From the NCBI RefSeq assembly GCF_009852415.1, contig NZ_WOXS01000002.1:4132001-4196000 (forward strand): a DNA stretch of 64,000 nt. The letters are read 5' to 3'. Numbering within the stretch: position 1 is the first letter of the stretch; each line of letters opens with the position of its first letter. The translations under genes and the position numbers were made by a program. Positions 8,067 to 16,390 of this stretch are shown one piece after another. This DNA comes from Streptomyces sp. Tu 3180. Its GTDB lineage: Bacteria; Actinomycetota; Actinomycetes; Streptomycetales; Streptomycetaceae. Below the pieces are notes generated by a model that was not told the origin of the DNA, did not search any database, and saw only the letters and a program-made list of their open reading frames with translations.

Positions 8067-8525
8067 ATGATCGGTGACATGGACCACTTGCCCACCACCG
8101 AGGCCGCCGTCACCGCCCTCCGGGCCCTCGCCGACGCGTACGAGCGCGAGATCGAGGTCACCCATGACATCGGTGCCGACCAGACCTCGCGCCGCACCGC
8201 CGCGGGCGTCGGCGTCACCACCGACCCCGACGGCTCCCTCCCCCACGAGGCCTACGTCGAGTTCGGCGGCCTGCCGCGGGTGAGCGTGCGGCTCTATCCC
8301 GAGGACGACGCGCTGATCGACGTCGAGGGCGTCGAGTGCCCCGACATCCCGCGCGACGAGGTGCCGGCCTTCCTGCGCTCCCTCTTCGACGGCCTGGCGT
8401 ACGTCCGGGCGCGGCGTTTCCCGCCCGGCTACTTCCTGATCGTTCCGCTCCCCGGAGACCGGACGCACAAGGAGTTCATCCCGTTGGTCGTCCTCACTCC
8501 CTGGCTGAGCTCCCGCGTCCGGTAG
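8067..8525 (+). CDS. Conserved hypothetical protein
   Basis: 152 residues from ATG at 8067 (ATG at 8079 also possible), six bases after the kptA stop, so probably in the same transcript. Acidic, soluble, no signal peptide or membrane segment. I do not recognise a domain. The compact C-terminal part (FLRSLFDGLAYVRARRFP followed by FLIVPLPGD) looks like a small alpha/beta protein. Function unknown. Confidence 0.7.
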   Translation: MIGDMDHLPTTEAAVTALRALADAYEREIEVTHDIGADQTSRRTAAGVGVTTDPDGSLPHEAYVEFGGLPRVSVRLYPEDDALIDVEGVECPDIPRDEVPAFLRSLFDGLAYVRARRFPPGYFLIVPLPGDRTHKEFIPLVVLTPWLSSRVR

Positions 8526-8532
8526 CCGGTCC

Positions 8533-8586
8533 GCGGCCGGGAGCTGTTCCGCGACCGGGAGCTGTTCCGCGACCGGGAGCTGGTAC
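8533..8586. repeat. Three tandem 18-bp repeats
   Basis: Units start at 8533, 8551 and 8569 (consensus GCGACCGGGAGCTGTTCC; the third ends GGTAC). They begin eight bases after the stop of the hypothetical gene and end 12 bases before a perfect parS site. Confidence 0.8.
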
Positions 8587-8598
8587 ACGTCTGGTGGC

Positions 8599-8614
8599 TG
8601 TTTCACGTGAAACA
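8599..8614. promoter_or_regulatory. parS (ParB-binding site), perfect
   Basis: TGTTTCACGTGAAACA, a perfect 16-bp palindrome identical to the known Streptomyces parS consensus. It lies 25 bases before the start codon of the LLM-class oxidoreductase gene. It is the leftmost perfect site of the window. Confidence 0.92.
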
Positions 8615-8638
8615 CCGCGGGCGCATAGGCTCGGTGCC

Positions 8639-9541
8639 ATGAGTCTGCGCCTGAGCACCGTGATCCTCCCCCATCGCCGCTGGCACGAGGACGGCCGTGC
8701 GGCCTGGGAGCGCGCCGAGGAGCTCGGGTTCCACACGGCGTACACCTACGACCACCTCTCCTGGCGCAGCTTCCGGGACGGTCCGTGGTTCGGCGCCGTC
8801 CCCACCCTGACCGCCGTGGCGGCCGTCACCGACCGGATGCGGCTGGGCACCCTCGTGACCTCCCCGAACTTCCGGCATCCGGTGACCCTGGCCAAGGAGC
8901 TCATCTCCCTCGACGACATCTCCGGCGGACGCGTCACGCTCGGGATCGGGGCGGGCGGCACCGGCTTCGATGCCACCGCACTCGGCCAGGAGCCGTGGAC
9001 ACCGCGCGAGCGCGCCGACCGCTTCGCCGAGTTCGTCCCGCTGCTCGACCGGCTGCTCACCGAGGACGCGGTGTCGTACGAGGGCGACTTCTACGCGGCG
9101 CACGAGGCCCGCAACATTCCCGGCTGTGTGCAGCGGCCCCGGCTGCCGTTCGCCGTGGCGGCCACCGGGCCGCGCGGACTGCGGCTCGCCGCCCGCCACG
9201 GGCAGGCGTGGGTGACCACGGGCGACCCCAAGCTGTACGAGAACGGCACACCCGAACAGTCGGTTCAAGCCATTCGCGGTCAGGCGGAGAAGCTGGCCGA
9301 CGCCTGCGCCGAACTCGGCCGGGACGTGACGGAGCTGGACAAGATCCTGCTCACCGGGTTCACCCCGGACCGGGGCCGGCCGCTGGAGTCCCTGAACGCG
9401 TTCGTCGACTTCGCGGGCCGCCATGCCGAGCTGGGGTTCACCGAGATCGTGATCCACTGGCCCATTCCCGACTCGGACTTCGCCGCGGACCAGAAGGTCT
9501 TCGAACGCATCGCCATGGAGGCGCCCGCACAACTGCGGTGA
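8639..9541 (+). CDS. LLM-class (luciferase-like, probably F420-dependent) oxidoreductase
   Basis: 300 residues from ATG at 8639. The TIM-barrel bacterial luciferase fold shows in TYDHLSWRSFRDGPWF, RMRLGTLVTSPNFRHPVTLAKE, DDISGGRVTLGIGAGG and PFAVAATGPRGLRLAA. Actinobacterial members of this group usually use coenzyme F420, some FMN; the substrate is unknown. It stands alone downstream of a parS site, with its own short leader. Confidence 0.87.
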   Translation: MSLRLSTVILPHRRWHEDGRAAWERAEELGFHTAYTYDHLSWRSFRDGPWFGAVPTLTAVAAVTDRMRLGTLVTSPNFRHPVTLAKELISLDDISGGRVTLGIGAGGTGFDATALGQEPWTPRERADRFAEFVPLLDRLLTEDAVSYEGDFYAAHEARNIPGCVQRPRLPFAVAATGPRGLRLAARHGQAWVTTGDPKLYENGTPEQSVQAIRGQAEKLADACAELGRDVTELDKILLTGFTPDRGRPLESLNAFVDFAGRHAELGFTEIVIHWPIPDSDFAADQKVFERIAMEAPAQLR

Positions 9542-9668
9542 ACGGGAGTTGTCCCGCGCGTGGCCCGCGGTCGGCCCGAGGCACGGGAAGGCCGACGTCA
9601 ACAGCGGTAATCACTCAGATGTGCAGAGTGCCGCACGGTCGTGCGGGCATATGCGGGACAATGGCCGG

Positions 9669-10538
9669 GTGACCTCAGCGATCCGACAGCCCGAGACCCC
9701 GGCCCGCACCCTTCCCCCGCGTCTCATCGCCACCGACCTCGACGGCACCCTGCTGCGCGACGACAAGTCGGTGTCCCCCCGCACGGTCGCCGCGCTGGCC
9801 GCCGCCGAGGAGGCGGGCATCGAGGTCTTCTTCGTCACCGGCCGCCCGGCCCGCTGGATGGACGTCGTCAGCGACCACGTCCACGGCCACGGGCTCGCCA
9901 TCTGCGGCAACGGCGCGGCCGTCGTCGACCTGCACGGCGGCCCCGGCGCACACCGCTTCGTGAAGGTGCGGGAGCTGGCCCGGGAGAACGCGCTCGACGC
10001 CGTACGGCTGCTGCGCGACGCCGCGCCGGGCACGGTGTACGCCGTGGAGCAGACGTACGGCTTCAACCAGGAGCCGGAGTACCCGAAGCTGCACATGGAG
10101 GTCCCGGACGTCCTCAGGTCCGCCGAGGAGTTGCTGGGGCCGGACGGTCCCGCCGCGGACGAGCCGGTGCTGAAGATCCTGGCCTTCCATCCCGAGATGG
10201 ACCCCGACGCCTTCCTCACCCTGGCCCGCCTCGCCATCGGCGACCGCGCCAACGTCACCCGCTCCAGCCCCAGCGCCCTGCTGGAGATCAGCGGTCCCGG
10301 CGTGTCCAAGGCCAGCACGCTCGCCCTGTGCTGCGCCGAGCGCGGCATCTCCCACGAGGAGGTCGTCGCGTTCGGCGACATGCCCAACGACGTCGAGATG
10401 CTGACCTGGGCGGGCCGGTCCTTCGCGATGGGCAACGCCCACCCGGACGTCGTCGCCGCCGCGTCGGGACGCACGGTCGCCAACAACGACGACGGGGTGG
10501 CCGTGGTGATCGAGCGGCTGCTGACGGAGCGTTCCTAG
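9669..10538 (+). CDS. HAD-superfamily (Cof-type) phosphatase, paralogue of the gene at 641
   Basis: 289 residues from the GTG at 9669 (ATG 9651 also in frame). Motif I is DLDGTLLRDDKS, motif IV is FGDMPNDVEML, and the end is NNDDGVAVVIERLL. GACAAT at 9657-9662 lies about seven bases before the GTG and looks like a -10 box, so the mRNA may be leaderless. The cap is slightly larger than in the paralogue at 641-1453. The substrate is likely a sugar or nucleotide phosphate; not determinable here. Confidence 0.88.
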   Translation: MTSAIRQPETPARTLPPRLIATDLDGTLLRDDKSVSPRTVAALAAAEEAGIEVFFVTGRPARWMDVVSDHVHGHGLAICGNGAAVVDLHGGPGAHRFVKVRELARENALDAVRLLRDAAPGTVYAVEQTYGFNQEPEYPKLHMEVPDVLRSAEELLGPDGPAADEPVLKILAFHPEMDPDAFLTLARLAIGDRANVTRSSPSALLEISGPGVSKASTLALCCAERGISHEEVVAFGDMPNDVEMLTWAGRSFAMGNAHPDVVAAASGRTVANNDDGVAVVIERLLTERS

Positions 10539-10575
10539 GCCTGCCCGGTCCCGAGGCCCGCGGTCCGGCCGCCGT

Positions 10576-11628
10576 TCACAGGAACACCCCGCGCCGGGCC
10601 AGCCACGACACCGGGTTCACCGCCGAGCCCATCTCCGGGGTGACGCGCACCTCGAAGTGGAGGTGCGGTCCGGTGGAGTTGCCGCTGGTGCCGGACTGAC
10701 CGATCCACTGCCCCGGGGAGACCCGTTCGCCCTGGTCGACGGCGACGGCGGCGAGGTGGGCGTACTGGGTGTAGTAACCGCCCGGGTGCCTCAGCACGAT
10801 CTCGATGCCGAAGGCGCCTCCGCAGGACACCTTCACCACCGTGCCGGTGCCCACGGCCCGGACCGGTGTGCCGATCGGCACCGCGAAGTCCTGCCCGGTG
10901 TGCCGGTTCGCCCACCGCGCGCCGCCGCTGCCGTAGGACGCGGACAGCGCGTAGGTCTCCACCGGCGCCACCCAGGAGGTGGTGAACCGCGTCTCCGGCT
11001 GGTCGAGGCGGGTCGCACCGCGGCAGGCGCCTGCCGCGACCGAGGCGTTCGCCTGTCCCTGGAGCCGCCACCGCGCCGTCTCGAGCTTCCGCTCGATGTT
11101 CTTCTTCAGGGCGGCGAGTTCCGCGTTCCGCTTCTCCAGCTTCTTCCACGCCGCCGCGGCCCTGGCCTCGTCCCGGGCGAGCCGTGCCTCGGCCCGCTCG
11201 CTCCTCTCGATCGCCCTGTCGAGGGACAGTTCCGCCTGCCACACGGCCCGCTGACCGCGCATCAGCTCCTCCGGGTCGTCCGCGAGGATCATGTGCGCGG
11301 CGAGCGGCAGCCCGCCGCCGCTCCGGTACTGGGAGCTGGCGATCCGCCCCAGGTCCTCGTGCATGCCGGCCATCGCCCGCCGCTCGCGGTCGAGCTCCTC
11401 CTCCAGCCGTCGCGCCTCGCCCCTCTGTTCCTCGGCCTTCCGGCGCCCCGCCTCGTACCGCTCGGTCGCCGCCGCCGCTTCCTCGTACAGCCGCGCCACC
11501 TGCGCGCTGACGCCGGATGCGGAGCCGTGACCGGGGGCGTGGTCGCCGTCGGCGGGCCGGGCGGCGAGCACGGCGAGCGCGCACAGCGGCACGGCGACGA
11601 GCAGCGGATGGCGGCGGGTGAGACGCAT
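10576..11628 (-). CDS. Secreted M23-family metallopeptidase with coiled coil
   Basis: 350 residues from ATG at 11628. A signal peptide (residues 1-24, ending near ARPADG) is followed by about 160 residues of charged coiled coil (many ARR/LEEE repeats). A C-terminal LytM/M23 domain follows, with zinc ligands in HTGQDF and HLHFEV (HxH). This is the architecture of EnvC/NlpD-like murein hydrolases or their regulators. It probably acts on cell-wall peptide bridges outside the membrane. All metal ligands are present, so it is likely active. Confidence 0.9.
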   Translation of the reverse strand: MRLTRRHPLLVAVPLCALAVLAARPADGDHAPGHGSASGVSAQVARLYEEAAAATERYEAGRRKAEEQRGEARRLEEELDRERRAMAGMHEDLGRIASSQYRSGGGLPLAAHMILADDPEELMRGQRAVWQAELSLDRAIERSERAEARLARDEARAAAAWKKLEKRNAELAALKKNIERKLETARWRLQGQANASVAAGACRGATRLDQPETRFTTSWVAPVETYALSASYGSGGARWANRHTGQDFAVPIGTPVRAVGTGTVVKVSCGGAFGIEIVLRHPGGYYTQYAHLAAVAVDQGERVSPGQWIGQSGTSGNSTGPHLHFEVRVTPEMGSAVNPVSWLARRGVFL

Positions 11629-11748
11629 GCCTGCGATCCTTGCCCCGCCCCGGCACGCGGTCCTGTTCAGGTCGTACGCATGGGGGACCCCTTCACCCCG
11701 GATGGACCAGCGATACCGCCGTACCGCCGAACGGCGGCCCGGCCGGTC

Positions 11749-11810
11749 CCGGTTGACCTCCCGTCACGTCCGGTCCCCACCGGTTCCGGTTGACCTTCCG
11801 TCACGTCCGG
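11749..11810. repeat. 25-bp direct repeat upstream of the M23 gene
   Basis: Two copies (11749-11773 and 11786-11810) differ at one base. Each starts CCGGTTGACC and ends GTCACGTCCGG; period 37 bp. They fill the gap between the cydCD stop and the promoter region of the M23 peptidase gene, both on the minus strand. Possible operator pair for the peptidase gene. Confidence 0.75.
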
Positions 11811-11820
11811 GAACGCCCGG

Positions 11821-14800
11821 CTAGCCGGCGCCCACCCGGAGCTCCGACTCCGCCTCCCGCCGCACCATCGCCCGCAACGGTCCCTCCACGGCCGCCAGTT
11901 CGGCGTACGGGCCGCGCTGCACCACTCGTCCCCCGTCCAGCACGACGACCTCGTCCACCGCCTCCAGGCCCGCCAGCCGGTGGGTGATGAGCAGCGTCGC
12001 ACGGCCCTCGGTGGCGGCCAGCAGATCGGCGGTGAGCGCGTCCGCGGTCGGCAGGTCGAGGTGTTCCGCGGGCTCGTCCAGCACCAGCACGGGGAAGTCC
12101 GCGAGCAGTGCCCGGGCCAGCGCCAGCCGCTGCCGCTGCCCTCCGGACAGCCGCGCCCCGTGCTCTCCGACGAGCGTGTCGAGCCCGTCCGGCAGGCTGT
12201 CGGCCCACTCCAGCAGCCGGGCCCGGGCGAGCGCGCCGCGCAGGTCGTCCTCGGTCGCGTCCCGCCGCGCGAGCAGCAGGTTCTCCCGCACCGTGCTGTC
12301 GAAGAGGTGCGCGTCCTGCGCGCACAGCCCGACCAGCCGCCGTACGGCGTCGCCGTCCAGGGCGTACGCGTCCACCCCGGCCAGCGTGTACGAGCCGGCG
12401 CCCGGGTCCAGGAACCGCAGCAGCACCTGCGCGAGCGTCGTCTTGCCGGAGCCGGACGGGCCGACCACCGCGATCCGGCGGCCCCGCTCCAGGGTGAGGT
12501 CCAGCCCGGCGAGCGCGTCCCGGTCCTGCCCGGTGTGCCGGGCGGCCAGCCCCCTGACCGCGAGCGGGAACGGCGACGCGGGCGCCTGCCGGGGACGCTC
12601 CGGCTCCCGCACGGGCACCGGGGCGTCCAGCACCTCGTACACCCGCTCGGCGCTCCGGCGCACCCGCTGCCGGTACTGCACGGCGAGCGGCATCCCGAGG
12701 ACGGCCTCGAACGCGGCCAGCGGGGTGAGGACGACGACGGCCAGCGCCACACCGTCCAGCCGGCCGGCGGCCACCGCCTGGACGCCGACGAGCGCGGCGG
12801 CCGCGACGGTCAGGCCGGAGATCAGCGCGGTGAGCCCGTCGCCGAGCGCGGTGGCCGTGGCGGCGCGCGAGGTGATCCGGGTGAGCGCGCCGTCGGCCCG
12901 CCGTGCCCCGGCGGTCCGCGCGGGCAGGGCTCCGGCGACGGTCAGCTCCGCGGTCCCGGTGAGCAGGTCGGTCACACGGGTGGCGAGCACGCCCCGGGCG
13001 GGCGCCAGCCTGCGTTCCGCACGCCGGGCCACGGCACCGGTGAGCAGGGGCACGCCGACCCCCGCCGCCAGCAGCCCGGCCGCGAGCACGGCCCCGGCCT
13101 CGGGCAGCAGCCAGGCCGTGAAGCCGACGGAGAGGGCGGAGACCACGACGGCCGCACCGGCCGGCAGCAGCCACCGCAGCCAGTAGTCCTGGAGGGCGTC
13201 CACGTCGGCGACCAGCCGGGAGAGCAGATCGCCCCGGCGCGCATCGCGCAGTCCGGCGGGCGCCAGCCGCTCCAGCCGCCGGAACACCGCGACCCTGAGG
13301 TCGGCCAGCATGCGCAGGACGGCGTCGTGCGACACCAGGCGCTCGGCGTAGCGGAACACGGCCCGCCCGATGCCGAAGGCCCGGGTCGCCGTCACGGCCA
13401 CCATCAGGTACAGCACGGGCGGTTGCTGCGAGGCCCGGGAAATGAGGTACCCGGAGGTCGCCATGAGCCCGACGGCGCTGCCCAGCGCGAGACTGCCGAG
13501 CAGCAGTGCGAGGGCGAGCCGCCCCCGCCGGGCGCCGGACACGGCACGGACGCGGGCGAGGACGCCTCCCGGGGCCGTGTCGGTGCCGGGTCCGGCGGGT
13601 CCGCCCTCCGGCACGGGCTCCGCCGCGGGGGCCGTCGCGGTACCGGCCTCCCGGTGCACGGGCTCTCCGTGGCCGGCGGGAGCCGGTTCCGCGAGCCGCA
13701 CCACCCGGTCCGCGACGGCCAGCAGCGCCGGCCGGTGCACCACCAGCAGCACCGTCCGGCCGGCCGCCAGCCGCCGTACCGCCGCCACGACCTCGGCCTC
13801 GGTCGCGCCGTCCAGCGCGGCCGTCGGCTCGTCGAGCAGCAGGACGGGCCGGTCCGCGAGGAAGGCGCGGGCGAGCGCCAGCCGCTGCCGCTGCCCCGCG
13901 GACAGTCCCGCCCCGTCCTCGCCGAGCACGGTGCCGGCGCCCTCGGGCAGCGCGTCCACGAACTCCAGCGCGCCGGCGTCCCGCAGGGCGCGCCGCACGG
14001 CGTCGTCGTCCGCGTCGGGCCGGGCCAGCCGTACGTTCTCCGCGATCGTCCCGGCGTACAGGTGCGGCCGTTGAGGCACCCAGGCGACGTGGCGGTGCCA
14101 CTCGGCCGGGTCGGCCCCGGCGAGATCCGTTCCCCCGACCCGTACCCGGCCCTCGGCCGGCTCGACGAACCCCAGCAGCACGTTCAGCAGCGTGGACTTG
14201 CCCGACCCGCTCGGTCCGACCAGCGCGACCGTCTCCCCGGGGGCGACGGTGAAGGACACGTCCGACACGGCGGCCGTGGAGCGGCCGGGGTAGCGGACCG
14301 TCACCCCCTCGAAGGACAGGCCGCCCGCCTCGGAGGACAGGACACCCCCCTCGGAGGACGGGCCGCCCGTCGGCACGGGTCCGGCCCCCGGCGCCGGGAG
14401 GGGTGTCTCCAGCACCGAGAAGATCTCCTCGGCCGCCGCGAGCCCCTCCGCCGCCGCGTGGTACTGCGTCCCGACCTGCCGCAGCGGCAGGTACGCCTCG
14501 GGCGCGAGGATCAGGATGACCAGACCGACGAAGAGGTCCATGTCGCCGTGCACGAGCCGCATGCCGATCGTCACCGCGACCAGCGCCACCGAGAGGGTGG
14601 AGAGCAGTTCCAGCGCGAAGGAGGAGATGAAGGCGATCCGCAGCGTCCGCATGGTCGCCCGCCGGTACTCGGCGGTGATCCGCCGGATCGACTCGGCCTG
14701 GGCCCTGGCCCGCCCGAACACCTTCAGCGTCGGCAGCCCGGCGACGACGTCGAGGAAGTGCCCGGACAGGCGGGACAGCAGCAGCCACTGGCGGTCCATC

Positions 14801-15363
14801 CGGGACTGGGTGGCCCAGCCGATCAGCACCATGAAGACCGGGATGAGCGGCAGGGTGCCGACGATGATGGCCGCCGAGACCCAGTCCTCGGTGACGATGC
14901 GCGCCAGCACCGCCACCGGTACGACCACCGCCAGCCCCAGCTGGGGCAGGTAGCGCGAGAAGTAGCCGTCGAGGGCGTCGACCCCGCGGGTCGCCAGGGC
15001 GACGAGCGAACCGGTGCGCTGTCCGCTCAGCCATCCCGGGCCCAGCGCCGTCGCCCGCTCCAGCAGCCGCCCCCGCAGCTCCGACTTCACCGCGGCGCTC
15101 GCCCGGTGGGCGGCCAGTTCGGTGAGCCAGCCGACCAGCGCACGACCGACCGCGACGGCGGTGAGGAGCAGCAGGGGGGTGCCGAGTTCACCGACCGGCA
15201 GGCCGTGCTGGAACGCCCCCACCACGACCTCGGCGATGAGCACGGCCTGGGCGACGACCAGGCCCGCGCCGACGGCGCCGAGGCCGACGACCGCCACCAG
15301 GAAGAACCGGGTGGCGCGGGCGTACCGGAACAGTCGCGGGTCGATTGGTTTCACGTGAAACAC
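11821..15363 (-). CDS. cydCD: Fused ABC transporter CydDC (cytochrome bd assembly)
   Basis: 1180 residues. Two complete half-transporters are joined: a CydD-like half (membrane part about residues 10-330, Walker A GPSGSGKSTLL near 380, signature LSAGQRQRLAL near 486) and a CydC-like half (membrane part about 600-890, Walker A GPSGSGKTTLA near 966, signature LSGGQRQRLAL near 1071). CydDC exports thiols or glutathione and is needed to assemble the bd oxidase. In E. coli the two halves are separate genes; the fusion is normal in Streptomyces. The GTG start at 15363 lies three bases after cydB, and the first codons overlap a parS site, reading FHVKP. A short SSEGG-type repeat lies in the linker before the first ATPase domain. 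Confidence 0.96.
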   Translation of the reverse strand: MFHVKPIDPRLFRYARATRFFLVAVVGLGAVGAGLVVAQAVLIAEVVVGAFQHGLPVGELGTPLLLLTAVAVGRALVGWLTELAAHRASAAVKSELRGRLLERATALGPGWLSGQRTGSLVALATRGVDALDGYFSRYLPQLGLAVVVPVAVLARIVTEDWVSAAIIVGTLPLIPVFMVLIGWATQSRMDRQWLLLSRLSGHFLDVVAGLPTLKVFGRARAQAESIRRITAEYRRATMRTLRIAFISSFALELLSTLSVALVAVTIGMRLVHGDMDLFVGLVILILAPEAYLPLRQVGTQYHAAAEGLAAAEEIFSVLETPLPAPGAGPVPTGGPSSEGGVLSSEAGGLSFEGVTVRYPGRSTAAVSDVSFTVAPGETVALVGPSGSGKSTLLNVLLGFVEPAEGRVRVGGTDLAGADPAEWHRHVAWVPQRPHLYAGTIAENVRLARPDADDDAVRRALRDAGALEFVDALPEGAGTVLGEDGAGLSAGQRQRLALARAFLADRPVLLLDEPTAALDGATEAEVVAAVRRLAAGRTVLLVVHRPALLAVADRVVRLAEPAPAGHGEPVHREAGTATAPAAEPVPEGGPAGPGTDTAPGGVLARVRAVSGARRGRLALALLLGSLALGSAVGLMATSGYLISRASQQPPVLYLMVAVTATRAFGIGRAVFRYAERLVSHDAVLRMLADLRVAVFRRLERLAPAGLRDARRGDLLSRLVADVDALQDYWLRWLLPAGAAVVVSALSVGFTAWLLPEAGAVLAAGLLAAGVGVPLLTGAVARRAERRLAPARGVLATRVTDLLTGTAELTVAGALPARTAGARRADGALTRITSRAATATALGDGLTALISGLTVAAAALVGVQAVAAGRLDGVALAVVVLTPLAAFEAVLGMPLAVQYRQRVRRSAERVYEVLDAPVPVREPERPRQAPASPFPLAVRGLAARHTGQDRDALAGLDLTLERGRRIAVVGPSGSGKTTLAQVLLRFLDPGAGSYTLAGVDAYALDGDAVRRLVGLCAQDAHLFDSTVRENLLLARRDATEDDLRGALARARLLEWADSLPDGLDTLVGEHGARLSGGQRQRLALARALLADFPVLVLDEPAEHLDLPTADALTADLLAATEGRATLLITHRLAGLEAVDEVVVLDGGRVVQRGPYAELAAVEGPLRAMVRREAESELRVGAG
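15347..15362. promoter_or_regulatory. parS, perfect core, overlapping the cydCD start codon
   Basis: GGTTTCACGTGAAACA. The 14-bp core is perfect. It occupies the second and third bases of the cydCD initiation codon and the next five codons, so the cydCD ribosome-binding region and the ParB site share DNA. Confidence 0.9.
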
Positions 15364-15366
15364 ACC

Positions 15367-16371
15367 TCAGTGCACGGGGTCGGCGATGTGCTGGGTACCG
15401 ATCCGCTTGCGGAACACCCAGTACGTCCACCCCTGGTAGAGCAGGACGACCGGAGTGGCGATCACCGCGAGCCAGGTCATGATCTTCAGGGTGTAGGGGC
15501 TGGAGGAGGCGTTGGTGACGGTGAGGCTCCAGTCCGCGTCGAGCGTGGACGGCATGACGTTCGGGAAGAGCGTCAGGAAGAGCATCGCCACGGCGGCCAC
15601 GATGGTGACGCCGGACAGCGTGAACGCCCAGCCCTCGCGCCCCGCCTGGTTCGCGACCAGCGCGGTGACCAGCGCGGCGACGGCGACGACCAGCGCGACC
15701 AGGCTCGCGCCGTCCCCCTGGTCGGCCTGGGTCCAGAGCAGGAAGGCCGACGCCAGGACCGCCGTGACGAGACCCACGCGCAGCGCCAGCCGCCGCGCCC
15801 GCTCCCGGATCTCCCCGACCGTCTTGAGCGCGGTGAACACCGTCCCGTGGAAGGTGAACAGCGTGAGGGTGACCAGGCCGCCCAGCAGCGCGTACGGGTT
15901 GAGCAGGTCCCAGACGGTTCCCACGTACTCGAACGAGGCGTCGATCCTCACGCCCCGGACGATGTTCCCGAAGGCCACGCCCCACAGGAAGGCGGGGATC
16001 AGCGAGGTCCAGAAGATCGCCGTCTCCCAGTTGCGCTGCCAGTGCTCCTCCGGCCGCTTGGCCCGGTACTCGAAGGCGACACCGCGGATGATCAGGCAGA
16101 CCAGGATGAGCAGCAGGGGCAGGTAGAAGCCGGAGAAGAGCGTGGCGTACCACTCGGGGAAGGCGGCGAAGGTCGCACCGCCCGCCGTGAGCAGCCACAC
16201 CTCGTTGCCGTCCCAGACGGGTCCGATGGTGTTGATCAGCACCCGTTTCTCGGCGCGGTCACGGGCGAGCAGCCGGGTGAGGACGCCGACCCCGAAGTCG
16301 AAGCCCTCGAGGAAGAAGTAGCCGATCCACAGGACGGCGATCAGTACGAACCAGACGTCGTGCAGTTCCAT
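15367..16371 (-). CDS. cydB: Cytochrome bd ubiquinol/menaquinol oxidase subunit II
   Basis: 334 residues from ATG at 16371, with eight or nine transmembrane helices. Family hallmarks: the start MELHDVWFVLIAVLWIGYFF, EGFDFGVG near residue 22, GPVWDGNEVWLLTAGG near 50, and FHGT in the middle. With CydA it forms the low-affinity-demand, high-oxygen-affinity terminal oxidase that passes electrons from quinol to oxygen. It sits 19 bases downstream of cydA and three bases upstream of cydCD. Confidence 0.96.
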   Translation of the reverse strand: MELHDVWFVLIAVLWIGYFFLEGFDFGVGVLTRLLARDRAEKRVLINTIGPVWDGNEVWLLTAGGATFAAFPEWYATLFSGFYLPLLLILVCLIIRGVAFEYRAKRPEEHWQRNWETAIFWTSLIPAFLWGVAFGNIVRGVRIDASFEYVGTVWDLLNPYALLGGLVTLTLFTFHGTVFTALKTVGEIRERARRLALRVGLVTAVLASAFLLWTQADQGDGASLVALVVAVAALVTALVANQAGREGWAFTLSGVTIVAAVAMLFLTLFPNVMPSTLDADWSLTVTNASSSPYTLKIMTWLAVIATPVVLLYQGWTYWVFRKRIGTQHIADPVH

Positions 16372-16390
16372 GGCGTGCAGCTCCCTGGGC

